A model generated the notes under the pieces. It had not been told where the DNA came from, did not search any database, and worked only from the letters and a program-made list of their open reading frames with translations. Made by a program: the position numbers and the translations under genes. Of a stretch of DNA of 39,834 nucleotides, positions 1-8,758 are shown piece after piece. Each line of letters opens with the position of its first letter. Position 1 is the stretch's first letter. The DNA lies in the NCBI GenBank assembly GCA_900088475.1, contig FLMG01003623.1:1-39834 (forward strand). The letters are read 5' to 3'. The DNA is from Hyphochytrium catenoides. Its lineage: Eukaryota; Sar; Hyphochytriomycetes; Hyphochytriales; Hyphochytriaceae.

Positions 1-45
1 AAGGATCCAAGGATGGATCTTATGCAGGTGAAGTCTCTATTCCCC

Positions 46-2332
46 TTACCATTCGTTCCTTGAACAATTAGCTTCAGCCATTTCTTCATACTGTCTTGCA
101 AACTTTGATCTCGAGTCCAGCTCTGTAATAAATAGTGCACAAGGGGGGAATCGATGTCGTCTACGGCAAGCAGCGAAGTTAGAGTCATATCCTACGACCA
201 AACATGATGAGATGGTCCGACATCCAACCTGGAGGCGCTGGGAAGAAAGACTCGTCAAGAACCCATTCGCCATACTTCCGCCGCTGAGCCAAGCTGTCAG
301 CGCCATCTGGGAGTTGGCTGCTGAAAAAATCTAACTGCTCCGTCAGCCGTCGAATCTCTTCTTGTGCGTCCCGAAGACACTCCTGAAGCTCCCCGATCCC
401 GGGCTCAGAAGCATCTTCACTTTTCTGAGAAAGGTCGCTGGAAGTACCAACGGCCAGGCTGACTTGAACTCAGCATCTGAAAGAACTGAGACGCAAGAAG
501 AGGCTAACCACCTACCGTTCTGTCTTGACTCTTGCTAGTTCATCTCTGAGCTGTGAGTTTTCCTCCCGAAGTGTCTGTACCTCACCCTCTAGAAGTTCAT
601 GCTGAAGGGAAGGGGCTTTGGCAGCCTGTTCACCACGCTCTGAAGGCGCAACGACAGACGTCGGCCACCGCCGTGCGGGTCCTGGATTTAAGGACGTGAG
701 TTTGCAGCTGTAAAGAGGGTCCACAGACCCCTAGAATAGGGTAGCTGCATGGTATAGTATTTTCTTTACACCTTGGCCTCTATAGATACTGCCTCGATCC
801 AAACTAGAGAGCACGGGCACACTCCCTCCGACTTCAGCCTTTTCGCTATCCACCTGTGATAACAAGTGCTTAAGCGACTGAGTCCATCGCGCAATGAAAC
901 TTTTCGCCTTACATTACCTCGAAAACCCAGTTCGAAGCACTGCTGAGTCTGGTCATCGAGGACATGCGCATATTTTCTTCGCCATACACATGCCTGGAAC
1001 CCGCAATTTTCTAGAAAATAGTATGGCAAATGGAAGAAACAGGCGAGACACCAAGGGTAGCGATGCCTGTGAGGTAAGTGCGATTTCCCTGCTCTTGCTG
1101 TGACACACCAACCTTGTACGTTTTGACCATTCCTCGTAAGCTCTCTATAACTGCTGCACTCTCCGCTTTTTCGGTCTGCGTGAAACGAAGCTGCCCTTTC
1201 AGAGCTTCGACTTCTTTTTTCAGCATTGTGGTCTCCTCCTGCAGCTCCTGCGCCTTTTGAGTGGTACTCTTGAGCTGGTCTTTCAGGCTTGTTAGGGATG
1301 ACTCCCCTTTCGCGGTTGAGCTAAGTGATGTGCGCCGGAGAGCCTGATCAGGAGTAAGGCTTGTCAGTCCTGATGCTGGTCTAGATATATCTCAGGACCT
1401 ATGAGGATGCTCATACCTGTTCTGGTGAGCGAATGGCTCCATTCTGACTCTCTAAGGCAATTGCTCTCTTGTTTGCCTGGAGGTTCTAAGAGCTCAGCTC
1501 AGCTCATCAAGGGTCCTCGAAGACCGAAATCGTACCTCTTCGAGCATAGCGGCTTTATTCTCTAGGTATATCAGCCTCCGCTCCCGCTCTTTCAATAACT
1601 CCTGCAGTTTGGTGACATCACCTTTCGCCCCCTGCATGTCCGCCCGCAGCCGGTCCAACTCAAGAGCTTTTATCTGGGTGTCTTGCTGCAGGCTAATCAG
1701 CTCTTCGTTCTGTGTCCAGTCAAAGGAGAAAAATGGCCCTTAGAGGCATGGTCCTGTCAACAATTCTGGCAAGAGGACAGATACCTTTATCTGCAGGTCA
1801 TGCTGAAGACGGTCAAGTTCCAGGGCATCCTGGCGCCGGAACTTGTCCGCTTGATCCTTCTCTTTGCGGAGTATGCTGCATTGAGCTTTGAGGTCTTCGA
1901 CGGACTTCAACAGGGTCGCGTGCTGAGCAGCCATTGAGCTTGCATCTTCTTGCTGCTGTGACAGCTCTAAGGCTAAGGCTTCTTGATGACTCCTTTCCTT
2001 GAGTCCTTCCGGAGTTATAGCGATTGCTGCTAGCTGATCCTTTAGTTTCCTGTTCTCCTCCAGTAGGGCCATTCCCGCTCTAGCCGCCGTCTCAAGCTCT
2101 GGAGCAAAAAATGTTAGAGTAGTAAAGCTACGCGCCGGAGCTACTTACGTTCTCGTAAAGAAGCATTCTCAGCGTAGATGTCTACATCTTCCATGGAGTC
2201 TCGGATACTCTCCTGAAGGCAATCGATGTTAGCGCTTCTACTTTACGGAAGCGTAAATTACACACGATTCACCTGTCCCCTCGAGAAGGAACTTCCGACC
2301 CTCCTTAACGGGATCGGACCATCGTCAGCCAT
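46..2332 (-). CDS. Coiled-coil protein with CC1 box; putative BICD/Spindly-type dynein adaptor (11 exons)
   Basis: Exons (minus): 2332-2273, 2212-2149, 2098-1785, 1709-1536, 1485-1417, 1343-1113, 1010-918, 853-772, 681-516, 437-196, 122-46. Joined in frame they give about 523 aa, starting MADDGPIP. Residues 46-57 read AARAGMALLEEN inside the first coiled coil. This matches the AAxxG...LLEE CC1 box by which BICD2, Spindly and HAP1/TRAK adaptors bind dynein light intermediate chain; it sits near the N-terminus as in BICD2. Heptad-rich, Leu/Glu/Lys/Gln-rich sequence runs to about residue 304, followed by a non-coiled stretch (305-380), a second short coil (HELLEGEVQTLREEN) and a mixed C-terminus with FFPAPPGW. 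The inferred role is linking cargo to dynein-dynactin on microtubules; cargo unknown. The last exon ends in TGG TAA, but TG|GTAAGG is also a good donor, so the gene may continue past the window edge. Another coiled-coil family with a chance motif is the alternative. Confidence 0.72.
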
Positions 2333-3310
2333 CTCCCTTTTGACTATGACTGGTTCTCTTTCGTCAGCCTTCTCGTTGATCTTGTTCGTTGATTCATCAT
2401 CACTTCAGCCATGCTAGAATGCATTCGGTTGTACTAATGCTTCCGATCGCTGTTTCGTTCGCTGCACTGCTAAGGAGGAGCCGGACTCAGCTCTCATCCG
2501 TCAGCCCCTTCGATGCAACGAAGTCTTCTCTTGATCTCATGTTGTCAGTCTTCGGCCAAGGGCATGTCTACACCGGTCCCTTTATGCTACGGCAAAAATG
2601 TCTGAACCTCAAGGAGGACCGTCTATTCCAGCTAAACCGTGAAGGAGAATTTCTCTATAATCGAGCTTGCTGATGACGATGGTCGTGGGTCCTGAGATCT
2701 GCCAGAGGTGCAGGACCGTTCTGCAGTGCAGCAGGAGCACAAGCAGCAAGCAGCAAGCAGGCGAGCAGCAAAAGGATGAGAACGCGATGACTAGATGACA
2801 TGATGATGATCCGTCCCTCCTTCCTTCCTGCCTCACTGATGGCGTCTCTTTCGCACAACAAGAGACATTTTGACATTCTGAAGTATTCCAATACTTCATT
2901 CGGATTGTTTCTTCAACAATGGTAAATACAGCAAGTAATACCAGTATAAGGTAGGACAAACAGTGGGAAAGGGAAGCAAGATAGGTTTCAATCTTCATTT
3001 GTTTCATGGTACAATTGTGGAAAGTCTTCACGAGGGATTGATAATCACTTCCTCTGATCTTTCCTTCTGAAGTGAAAGCCAGCTTCAAACTTCAGAGGTT
3101 TGAAATCAAATAACCAATAGAATCTAAAGGCCTTTATCCTCCATAGAACTAGATCTTCATCAGCATTGGTGCGTGCACTGAAGATGTTGATGGACTGTTA
3201 TTCCTGCAGCGCCGGGCTCTTTAGAAGGGCTTTTGGAGTTGAAGCGGGAGCTTGAGCCGCTGAAAGTTGCTAATCCTTCTCGTAGCCACGGTCTTCGTAT
3301 CTTCGCAAAG
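2333..3310. other. Divergent intergenic region between the coiled-coil gene and ELO
   Basis: Head-to-head gap holding the likely promoters of both flanking genes. It contains an AGC/AAGC-rich imperfect repeat at 2731-2770. On the minus strand there is a 48-codon ORF (2801-2655) whose Leu/Ala/Cys-rich translation mimics a signal peptide but comes largely from that repeat. In frame upstream of the ELO start at 3311 the sequence stays open back to about 3233, so a longer ELO N-terminus cannot be excluded. No motif that I can name as a promoter element was seen. Confidence 0.5.
2731..2770. repeat. AGC/AAGC-rich imperfect short repeat
   Basis: Overlapping units of AGCAAGC and AGCAGG type run through this stretch, in the gap between two divergent genes. 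It looks like a degenerate trinucleotide-type microsatellite. Confidence 0.6.
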
Positions 3311-4421
3311 ATGGGTGCGAACGACCTCGACCTCTTAAGCAGCTTCGACTGGCGAAGGCCCGATACTCCCTTGTCTTCGATCTATGCCCCTATTGGAGGA
3401 GCTATTGTCTACTTGGTCCTTATCTTTGCTATTCGCTCTGTAGCTCATGACAAACCAGCTTGGACGGTAAGCGTTCACTCTGCTGTGTCCTTTGCGCTCA
3501 TGTGACTCCAACCTGATGGGGGGTTTCTGCAGAACTTGGAATGGAATGGGAAGATGCAGTTGATTCAGTCATATCACAACGTCTTCCTGGCATTGCTCTC
3601 TCTGATGATGCTCCTGGGAACAGCTATGGCTATGAAGGACCGCATAGTAACCGAGGGCTATGACTGGATCTTCTGCGAGAAACTTGCTACAAAGCCCATT
3701 GGGAAACTATTTGGCTGGTAGGATGACTTTGGATGGACTCTTCAAGCAAGATGGTCGGTTGACTTTTATCATCATCACCTGACCGCACAGGTCTTACATT
3801 TACTACCTAAGCAAGTACTATGAGCTTCTGGACACCATCCTCCAACTGTTGAAGGGCAAGGATCCTCCACATTTTTTCCTCCATTCCTTCCACCATGTGG
3901 TTGTCCTCTTCATGTCTTACTTCTGGGTGGACCAAGTCCAGTCTTTACAGTTTCCCGGACTACTCTTCAATACCTTTGTTCACGTTATGATGTACTCGTA
4001 CTACTTCCTACGAGCGAACGGCTATAACCCCTGGTGGAAGAGGTAAGAAGACAAGACATCGACTATCGGCATCACCTCTCGCCACTCGTCTGACCTCTTC
4101 GTTCTACTGACCACGTGCTTGTCACGCAGCTGGGTAACACGCATCCAGATTATCCAATTCGCTACCTCTTTTGTCCTTCTGATGGTGACACTCTTCAAGT
4201 TCGTGGTGCCTGGTCGAGCCTGTGCAGGCCTTGAAGCACTAGGCTTCAACGCAGCGTTCAACGCCATCCTCCTGTTCCTTTTCTTTGGAGTCTTGCGGAG
4301 CAGTCGCCGCACGTCTTTGAAAAAGACTCTGGAAGGTAATAGCGAAAGACATGCTGAGGCCAAGGTGCCATCGCCCTCGAAGTCAAGGGGACGCCGGGTC
4401 ACAAGGAAATCCTCTGACTGA
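3311..4421 (+). CDS. ELO-family fatty acid elongase (3-ketoacyl-CoA synthase), 4 exons
   Basis: Exons 3311-3466, 3533-3717, 3791-4042, 4130-4421 give 294 aa, a usual ELO length. The diagnostic motifs appear in order: KxxExxDT at residues 122-129 (KYYELLDT), the catalytic histidine box HxxHH at 145-149 (HSFHH), HxxMYxYY at 178-185, and TxxQxxQ at 201-207. Several hydrophobic segments flank them, the first at about 27-45, as expected for an ER multipass enzyme. ELO proteins condense malonyl-CoA with acyl-CoA in the first step of very-long-chain fatty acid elongation. The tail is Lys/Arg/Ser-rich and ends RKSSD. The SF inside the histidine box does not tell me whether the substrate is saturated or polyunsaturated. 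The ATG at 3311 is the first in frame; open frame continues upstream without another ATG. The exons are certain by motif; only substrate and N-terminus are uncertain. Confidence 0.95.
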
Positions 4422-4995
4422 GGACCGCCCTGATGGTGGAGATGGAGATGTCGGGTTCAGGAGTCCTGATAGAAGAGCAAACCTCAACTGCGCGTTCGAT
4501 CCCGTATCAAGCTCTACCTTGTTTTAACATAAAGTCATCATGAAAGAGCCATCATACAATCACCTTCACGAGACCTCATCTTCTTTGATGCCCTCATCCA
4601 GGTTGGAGAAATGATCTTTGCTCCAATAATAATAGTAAGGGAAAACACATGACAGAGTGCATGATAAAGAGGACGTTGATGAACAGAGATAAATATGACC
4701 GCTAACGCTCATCTATGGATCTGATCATACAGATTCCCCCAAAAGAGAGATCTGAGATGAGACGTGCACTTCCGGTCATAGAGTAAGTTCTCTGACAAAT
4801 GGTCTTATGGAGATCAGCCCAATAAAGTTGCCATGCAGACATAGGGAGCAACACGAGCAGCGTGGATTATTGAAAGGCCTGCCAGCAGAAGTTAGCCTAT
4901 GAAGTGACGTAGGACGTAGGGCTATTTTTTACCAACGCGAACGTAGTAGGGGCTAAGGAACGCTTCGTTGGGCTCTTCAAGTACTCGCACATACT
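4422..4995. other. Intergenic, 3' of ELO and 5' of the next plus-strand gene
   Basis: Same-strand gap holding the ELO 3' end and probably the promoter of the gene starting at 4996. No open reading frame of note, repeat or RNA gene was seen. A short AATAATAATAG stretch lies near 4626. Confidence 0.5.
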
Positions 4996-5886
4996 ATGAC
5001 AGCCCCAGATATGAGCTTGGAAGAACTTGCCAACGAGAATGCCGCCCTGCGAGCTCAGCTAGAGGAGGTGCTCGATGCTAAGAAAGCTCTTCAGTTTGAG
5101 CTAGATCAGCTGCGGAGTTATGTCCATCAGTGGTTTTACAGGCCCGGACCTCACTATGGACCGCCACCTCATCATATGCATCACGGACCTCCTCCGTTCT
5201 CACCAGGGTCGCACCCGATGATGCCCCATCAGGTCCCTGGTGGTCCTCCTCCTCACTTACTTCCTACACCACCTCCTCCCCCTATGTATCAGCAAGAGCA
5301 ACGGCCGCATTATAAAGATCAATCCAACCAGGCAACTTCGCCGTCCAGAGAGCAAACCGATGCCGAAGAACAAAGTCAAGACGATGGAGACATAAAGTTT
5401 GGGTTCTCACCAAGGATGTTAGGGCTAGGTCCACGCTCCCCACGATCGCCCGGCAGGGGGTCTCATACCACGGAAATTTCAGCGACAGATGCGACAATAG
5501 GAACCATCGAAAGCTTACTTTCTTCTCCCCCGCGTGACAGGGGGGAGGATCTTGAGGAAGACTTCTCTAGCTTGGGTTTGGGATCGCCAAGGCGGTCATC
5601 ACCTCCAGCGTACCTTGAGCCAACCATACCCTCCAGCCCTGATGTTGCAAAGGATGGGGTGTCAATAGGAGAGTCCCATAGCCCTCGACAGGAGCCTTTA
5701 CTAGACTTCGATAGTGTTACAACTGCCCTGCCAACGGTTACTCGAGAAGAGGTGACTGCGATGATGCGTGAGGGCTTTTTAAGTCGGGATGCTGCCAAGC
5801 TTCGGCATGCCATCGAGCTTGCCGAGCATAATAACCTCATTTTTGAAGCCAAGCAAGGCAAAAGACAGCTTGCCAAGATAGAATGA
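4996..5886 (+). CDS. Intronless coiled-coil, Pro/His-rich, SP-rich protein of unknown function
   Basis: A single open frame of 296 aa, MTAPDMSLEE to GKRQLAKIE. I do not recognise the family. Residues about 6-43 form a leucine-zipper-like coiled coil (LANENAALRAQLEEV). Residues 48-105 are rich in Pro, His, Gly and Met (PPPHHMHHGPPP). The middle is acidic and disordered with about ten Ser-Pro dipeptides, such as FSPR, RSPRSPGR, GSPRR and HSPR, which look like proline-directed kinase sites. The last 55 residues (TREEVTAMMREGFLSRDAAKLRHAIELAEHNN region) are predicted helical and could be a dimerisation or binding module. It has no introns although most neighbours are heavily split. A regulatory or scaffold role is only a guess. 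Confidence 0.7.
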   Translation: MTAPDMSLEELANENAALRAQLEEVLDAKKALQFELDQLRSYVHQWFYRPGPHYGPPPHHMHHGPPPFSPGSHPMMPHQVPGGPPPHLLPTPPPPPMYQQEQRPHYKDQSNQATSPSREQTDAEEQSQDDGDIKFGFSPRMLGLGPRSPRSPGRGSHTTEISATDATIGTIESLLSSPPRDRGEDLEEDFSSLGLGSPRRSSPPAYLEPTIPSSPDVAKDGVSIGESHSPRQEPLLDFDSVTTALPTVTREEVTAMMREGFLSRDAAKLRHAIELAEHNNLIFEAKQGKRQLAKIE

Positions 5887-6012
5887 GCATTGCGGTAAGG
5901 TGCTTCCCTCCTAGCCTGCATACTACCCGTCTGTAACTTCGTTAAGGCTGAGCGAGACTTCTGGATTGACAGTGACTATCTCTTTTTCTAGTGTTATTCC
6001 CAGTAACATAAG
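5887..6012. other. Short convergent gap
   Basis: Only 126 bp separate the stop codons of two genes running towards each other (5886 on plus, 6013 on minus). Their 3' UTRs and poly(A) sites must overlap or nearly so. Confidence 0.6.
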
Positions 6013-7389
6013 CTAACGAAGGCCAATAGCGTTGAGTGCTTTCCGAGATGTTTCGACGCCTAAGAAGCAGGCTGCATTGGCCGGGAAGGCACGCGCCATA
6101 GCAGGCCCTAAGCCCTTGAAAAGACCCCCGACACCCTCTTCTGCGATAAGTTTTCTATCGTATGGCAAAACTTAGCACGGGTTTTGAACATGAAACCAAA
6201 GAGAACGAGTGTCTTACTTGAAGACATCCCCTAGGCCCTTGTAAGTCCCCTCTGGGGCTGTCTGGAGTCTTGACTTAAGAGTATCAGGAGGGATGGCGAC
6301 GGTCCAGTTAGCAATTCCTGAACAGTTTAGCGGCGCAAATTTCCGTCAGGCACTCTGAGACGCTGTACATATGACACGCAGGGAGCCTAACCTGCACAGC
6401 CTCCGGCTACCAGGACCGCCCCTGGGTTAAGCTGGCTTGGATCTCCACCCTTCGGTGTCAGCATCATTTTCACCGCCTCATAAGCTCCAAAGTACGCCAC
6501 AGATCTATGAAGTCGGTTATGACCTTGAGGATTATACGTAGGATTTATTCCATGACGCGTCTTACCCTGGAATATCACGGAGCAATGTTGCGCCAGTACC
6601 CCTGTAAAGACTTGCGATACCGCCTTCTTTGAAGAGCTGCTTGCCACAATCCAGCATACCGCTATATCTAGGTTTGGCACCTCGCTCCACCTCCTGGGCT
6701 TGGACCTGTAACAGGCACTTGATCCTCTCCCCTGGAGCCATAACAGCCTAAATCACAAGTTAGAGCAGGGCGTCATAGAGGGAGTGAACACAGGTGAGAA
6801 AAGGAGGTCGTAGAGGTGCGTAAAGCTTCCCTTACCGTGGTTGGCAACGCGGAAAAGCCACCGGCAAACATAATCTCGTTCATGGTGAGTGCGTCGCTCT
6901 CGGACTTTTTGCTCCACCACCGCTGTTACCATTCTCTGTCAGTGCTAGTCGTAGAGGATTAATGCCAGTTATTTTGCTCACCGCCAAGTTATCACCCTGC
7001 TTGTATCCCCAAAAGCAAATCATGAAGATAGGGGTGATGCCAACCATTGGGGCACTCATTCCTCGGTAAAGGCCAGTAAGCCCGTCTTTTGCAACGATCT
7101 TTCTGGCACAGTCCATCATACCAGTGTACATTGGTGCCTCACCAGGCTTGGGTCTCGGCATGGTTTGAAGGTTGACCTTGATAAGGTCCAGCGGGTGGCC
7201 TGCCGCGACAAGGCACATACCTATTGGAGTGGGGTTAAGCCCTTGTTCTGATTCTAAGTACCATTCTTATATCTACCTCCAAAACCTCCAGATAGGGTGG
7301 AGTTCAACGCTGAGCTCTGACCTACAAGGCAGGATATGTGAGGGTGGGAGACTAGAAGAGATGTGCACCGATCATCTACCTGACGACAT
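6013..7389 (-). CDS. SLC25A20: Mitochondrial carnitine/acylcarnitine carrier (SLC25A20/CACT type), 8 exons
   Basis: Exons (minus): 7389-7380, 7321-7277, 7220-6982, 6922-6836, 6747-6566, 6504-6392, 6317-6218, 6154-6013; 305 aa. The three carrier repeats each show the PxD/ExxK signature: HPLDLIK (P28, D30, K33), APGERIK (P132, E134, K137) and IPPDTLK (P235, D237, K240). Segments close to known CACT proteins include [38 protein letters not shown] and [11 protein letters not shown]. The family exchanges acylcarnitines for free carnitine across the inner mitochondrial membrane and so feeds beta-oxidation. The first coding exon is just 10 nt (ATGTCGTCAG), accepted because it restores frame and gives the usual short N-terminus before TM1. 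Family membership is certain. CACT over other SLC25 members rests on the motif matches, notably RD in repeat two. Confidence 0.93.
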
Positions 7390-8758
7390 GGTTCTCAAAG
7401 GGGGTAAGGGTGGCTCCAAAGCGGCGGACTCTCCAGAATCTTAATTGATGTCGGTTAGTTCGAAGGGGAACCTGAAAAAGCTGAAGCAATGACTCAACTA
7501 TGGATTTCAGAGATTGTTGATCTGCCGTCGTCAGTTGAGGGCATTAGAGCTCAAAGACTCTTGGGCACACTTGGCTAGCCTTGTTCAAGGAGCACTTCCG
7601 CTAATGTTATTATCCAGTTGAGCTTAATGCCTTCCCGCCATCTATCTCTATTACCCTCTGTCTCGCTACGATGAGTGGTCTACCGTGTGTTTGAGTATAT
7701 CTCCCCTCCTCTCTCGCTCGCTTATATTGGGAAAAACCTTCCCCTAACCCCCTACATGTCCCAGATACGCGCGTTGGACGTGTCAATTTGTTGACGTGAA
7801 GAGCCGCTGCAGGATATGAGATAAAGATCTGGAACCAGGAGAACATTTATTCTAGTATATCCTCAGACCTTTCCTCTGGATTCGGAATGCCCTAATTGTT
7901 GAGGACTGTCATTGATTTCGGGTGCCATTTTGCACACAAGGCCTTTGTAGAATGGGACCAAAGTCGGGAATATTCCCCAAGGTTTCAAGGAAGAGTATAT
8001 TGAAAGCTTCATCATGTCGGTTACTCCCTGATGTTGGGTCAATACAAATCTGAGCTTGATACCTTATAGCCTTTGCCTTTGGAAGTGGTGCACTAGGAAC
8101 AATCCTCCGCATTAGGTGATAGTCAAGAGCCCATCATGCTGAACACTTTTGTCCATCTACACCTCGAGCCCCATGCTTTGTTTGTCCTTGCAAGCTCGTC
8201 AGTCGTCAGCCCATCTTCCTTACATTATCAGCCGCCCCAGCAACCAAAGGGTGCAATCAGTGCGTTGCGTGTCGTAGAACTACCACTTATCGAGCGGGGA
8301 GTATTCTCACAAACCTCCAACTTTTGTCGACTTCTCCTTTGCCTGTCTCGCTGTCTCCTCACATAACAGCTCTTAGACTGAACGCGTTAACTGAGTGTGT
8401 TGCATGCAAACGGGATAGATATACTCAAAAAGAGAGGAGATTGCACTGTATGAGAGGTATAGGAAGTGCTTTGTAATGATAGCAGTCTCAAGACCGTGGT
8501 CTCTACTATCGATATCTCAATGGGAAGACGTGACGTCTAAAAGCAGATTCAATATGAAGAGGGTGGTTTCTTCTTTCAACCTACTCGTTTCCCTTAGGAC
8601 TTCACATCTCGGTGCGTGTTGAGAGCCTCATCAGGACTTTGTCAATCACATAGATGGTGGACGGAATGCTGAGGACTGCTCATGATTGAGGCTTAAGGTT
8701 GCTATAGCTCGTGGTCATCCACCAAGCTGCCGGCTATGCGATAGGATCAGTCTGAGTT
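7390..8758. other. Divergent intergenic region, CACT / orphan membrane gene
   Basis: 1.37 kb between two divergently transcribed genes. Short ORFs occur on both strands (for example minus 7846-7610 and 8112-7909) but have no recognisable domain, compositional support or splice-linked continuation. No repeat or RNA gene was seen. Presumably it is promoter and 5' UTR sequence. Confidence 0.5.

Noticed and set aside
2655-2801. 48-aa minus-strand ORF with a signal-peptide or lipoprotein-like start (LLLLACLLLAAC)
   Set aside because: Its hydrophobic run is the translation of an AGC/AAGC repeat. It has no domain, no splice-linked continuation was found, and it sits in a promoter gap.
2609-3088. 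159-codon minus-strand ORF with hydrophobic stretches
   Set aside because: Overlaps the same repeat, has no recognisable family, and relies on a non-ATG-like context between two divergent genes.
4022-4402. 126-codon minus ORF antisense to the last ELO exon
   Set aside because: Shadow of the ELO coding frame, whose motifs are unambiguous.
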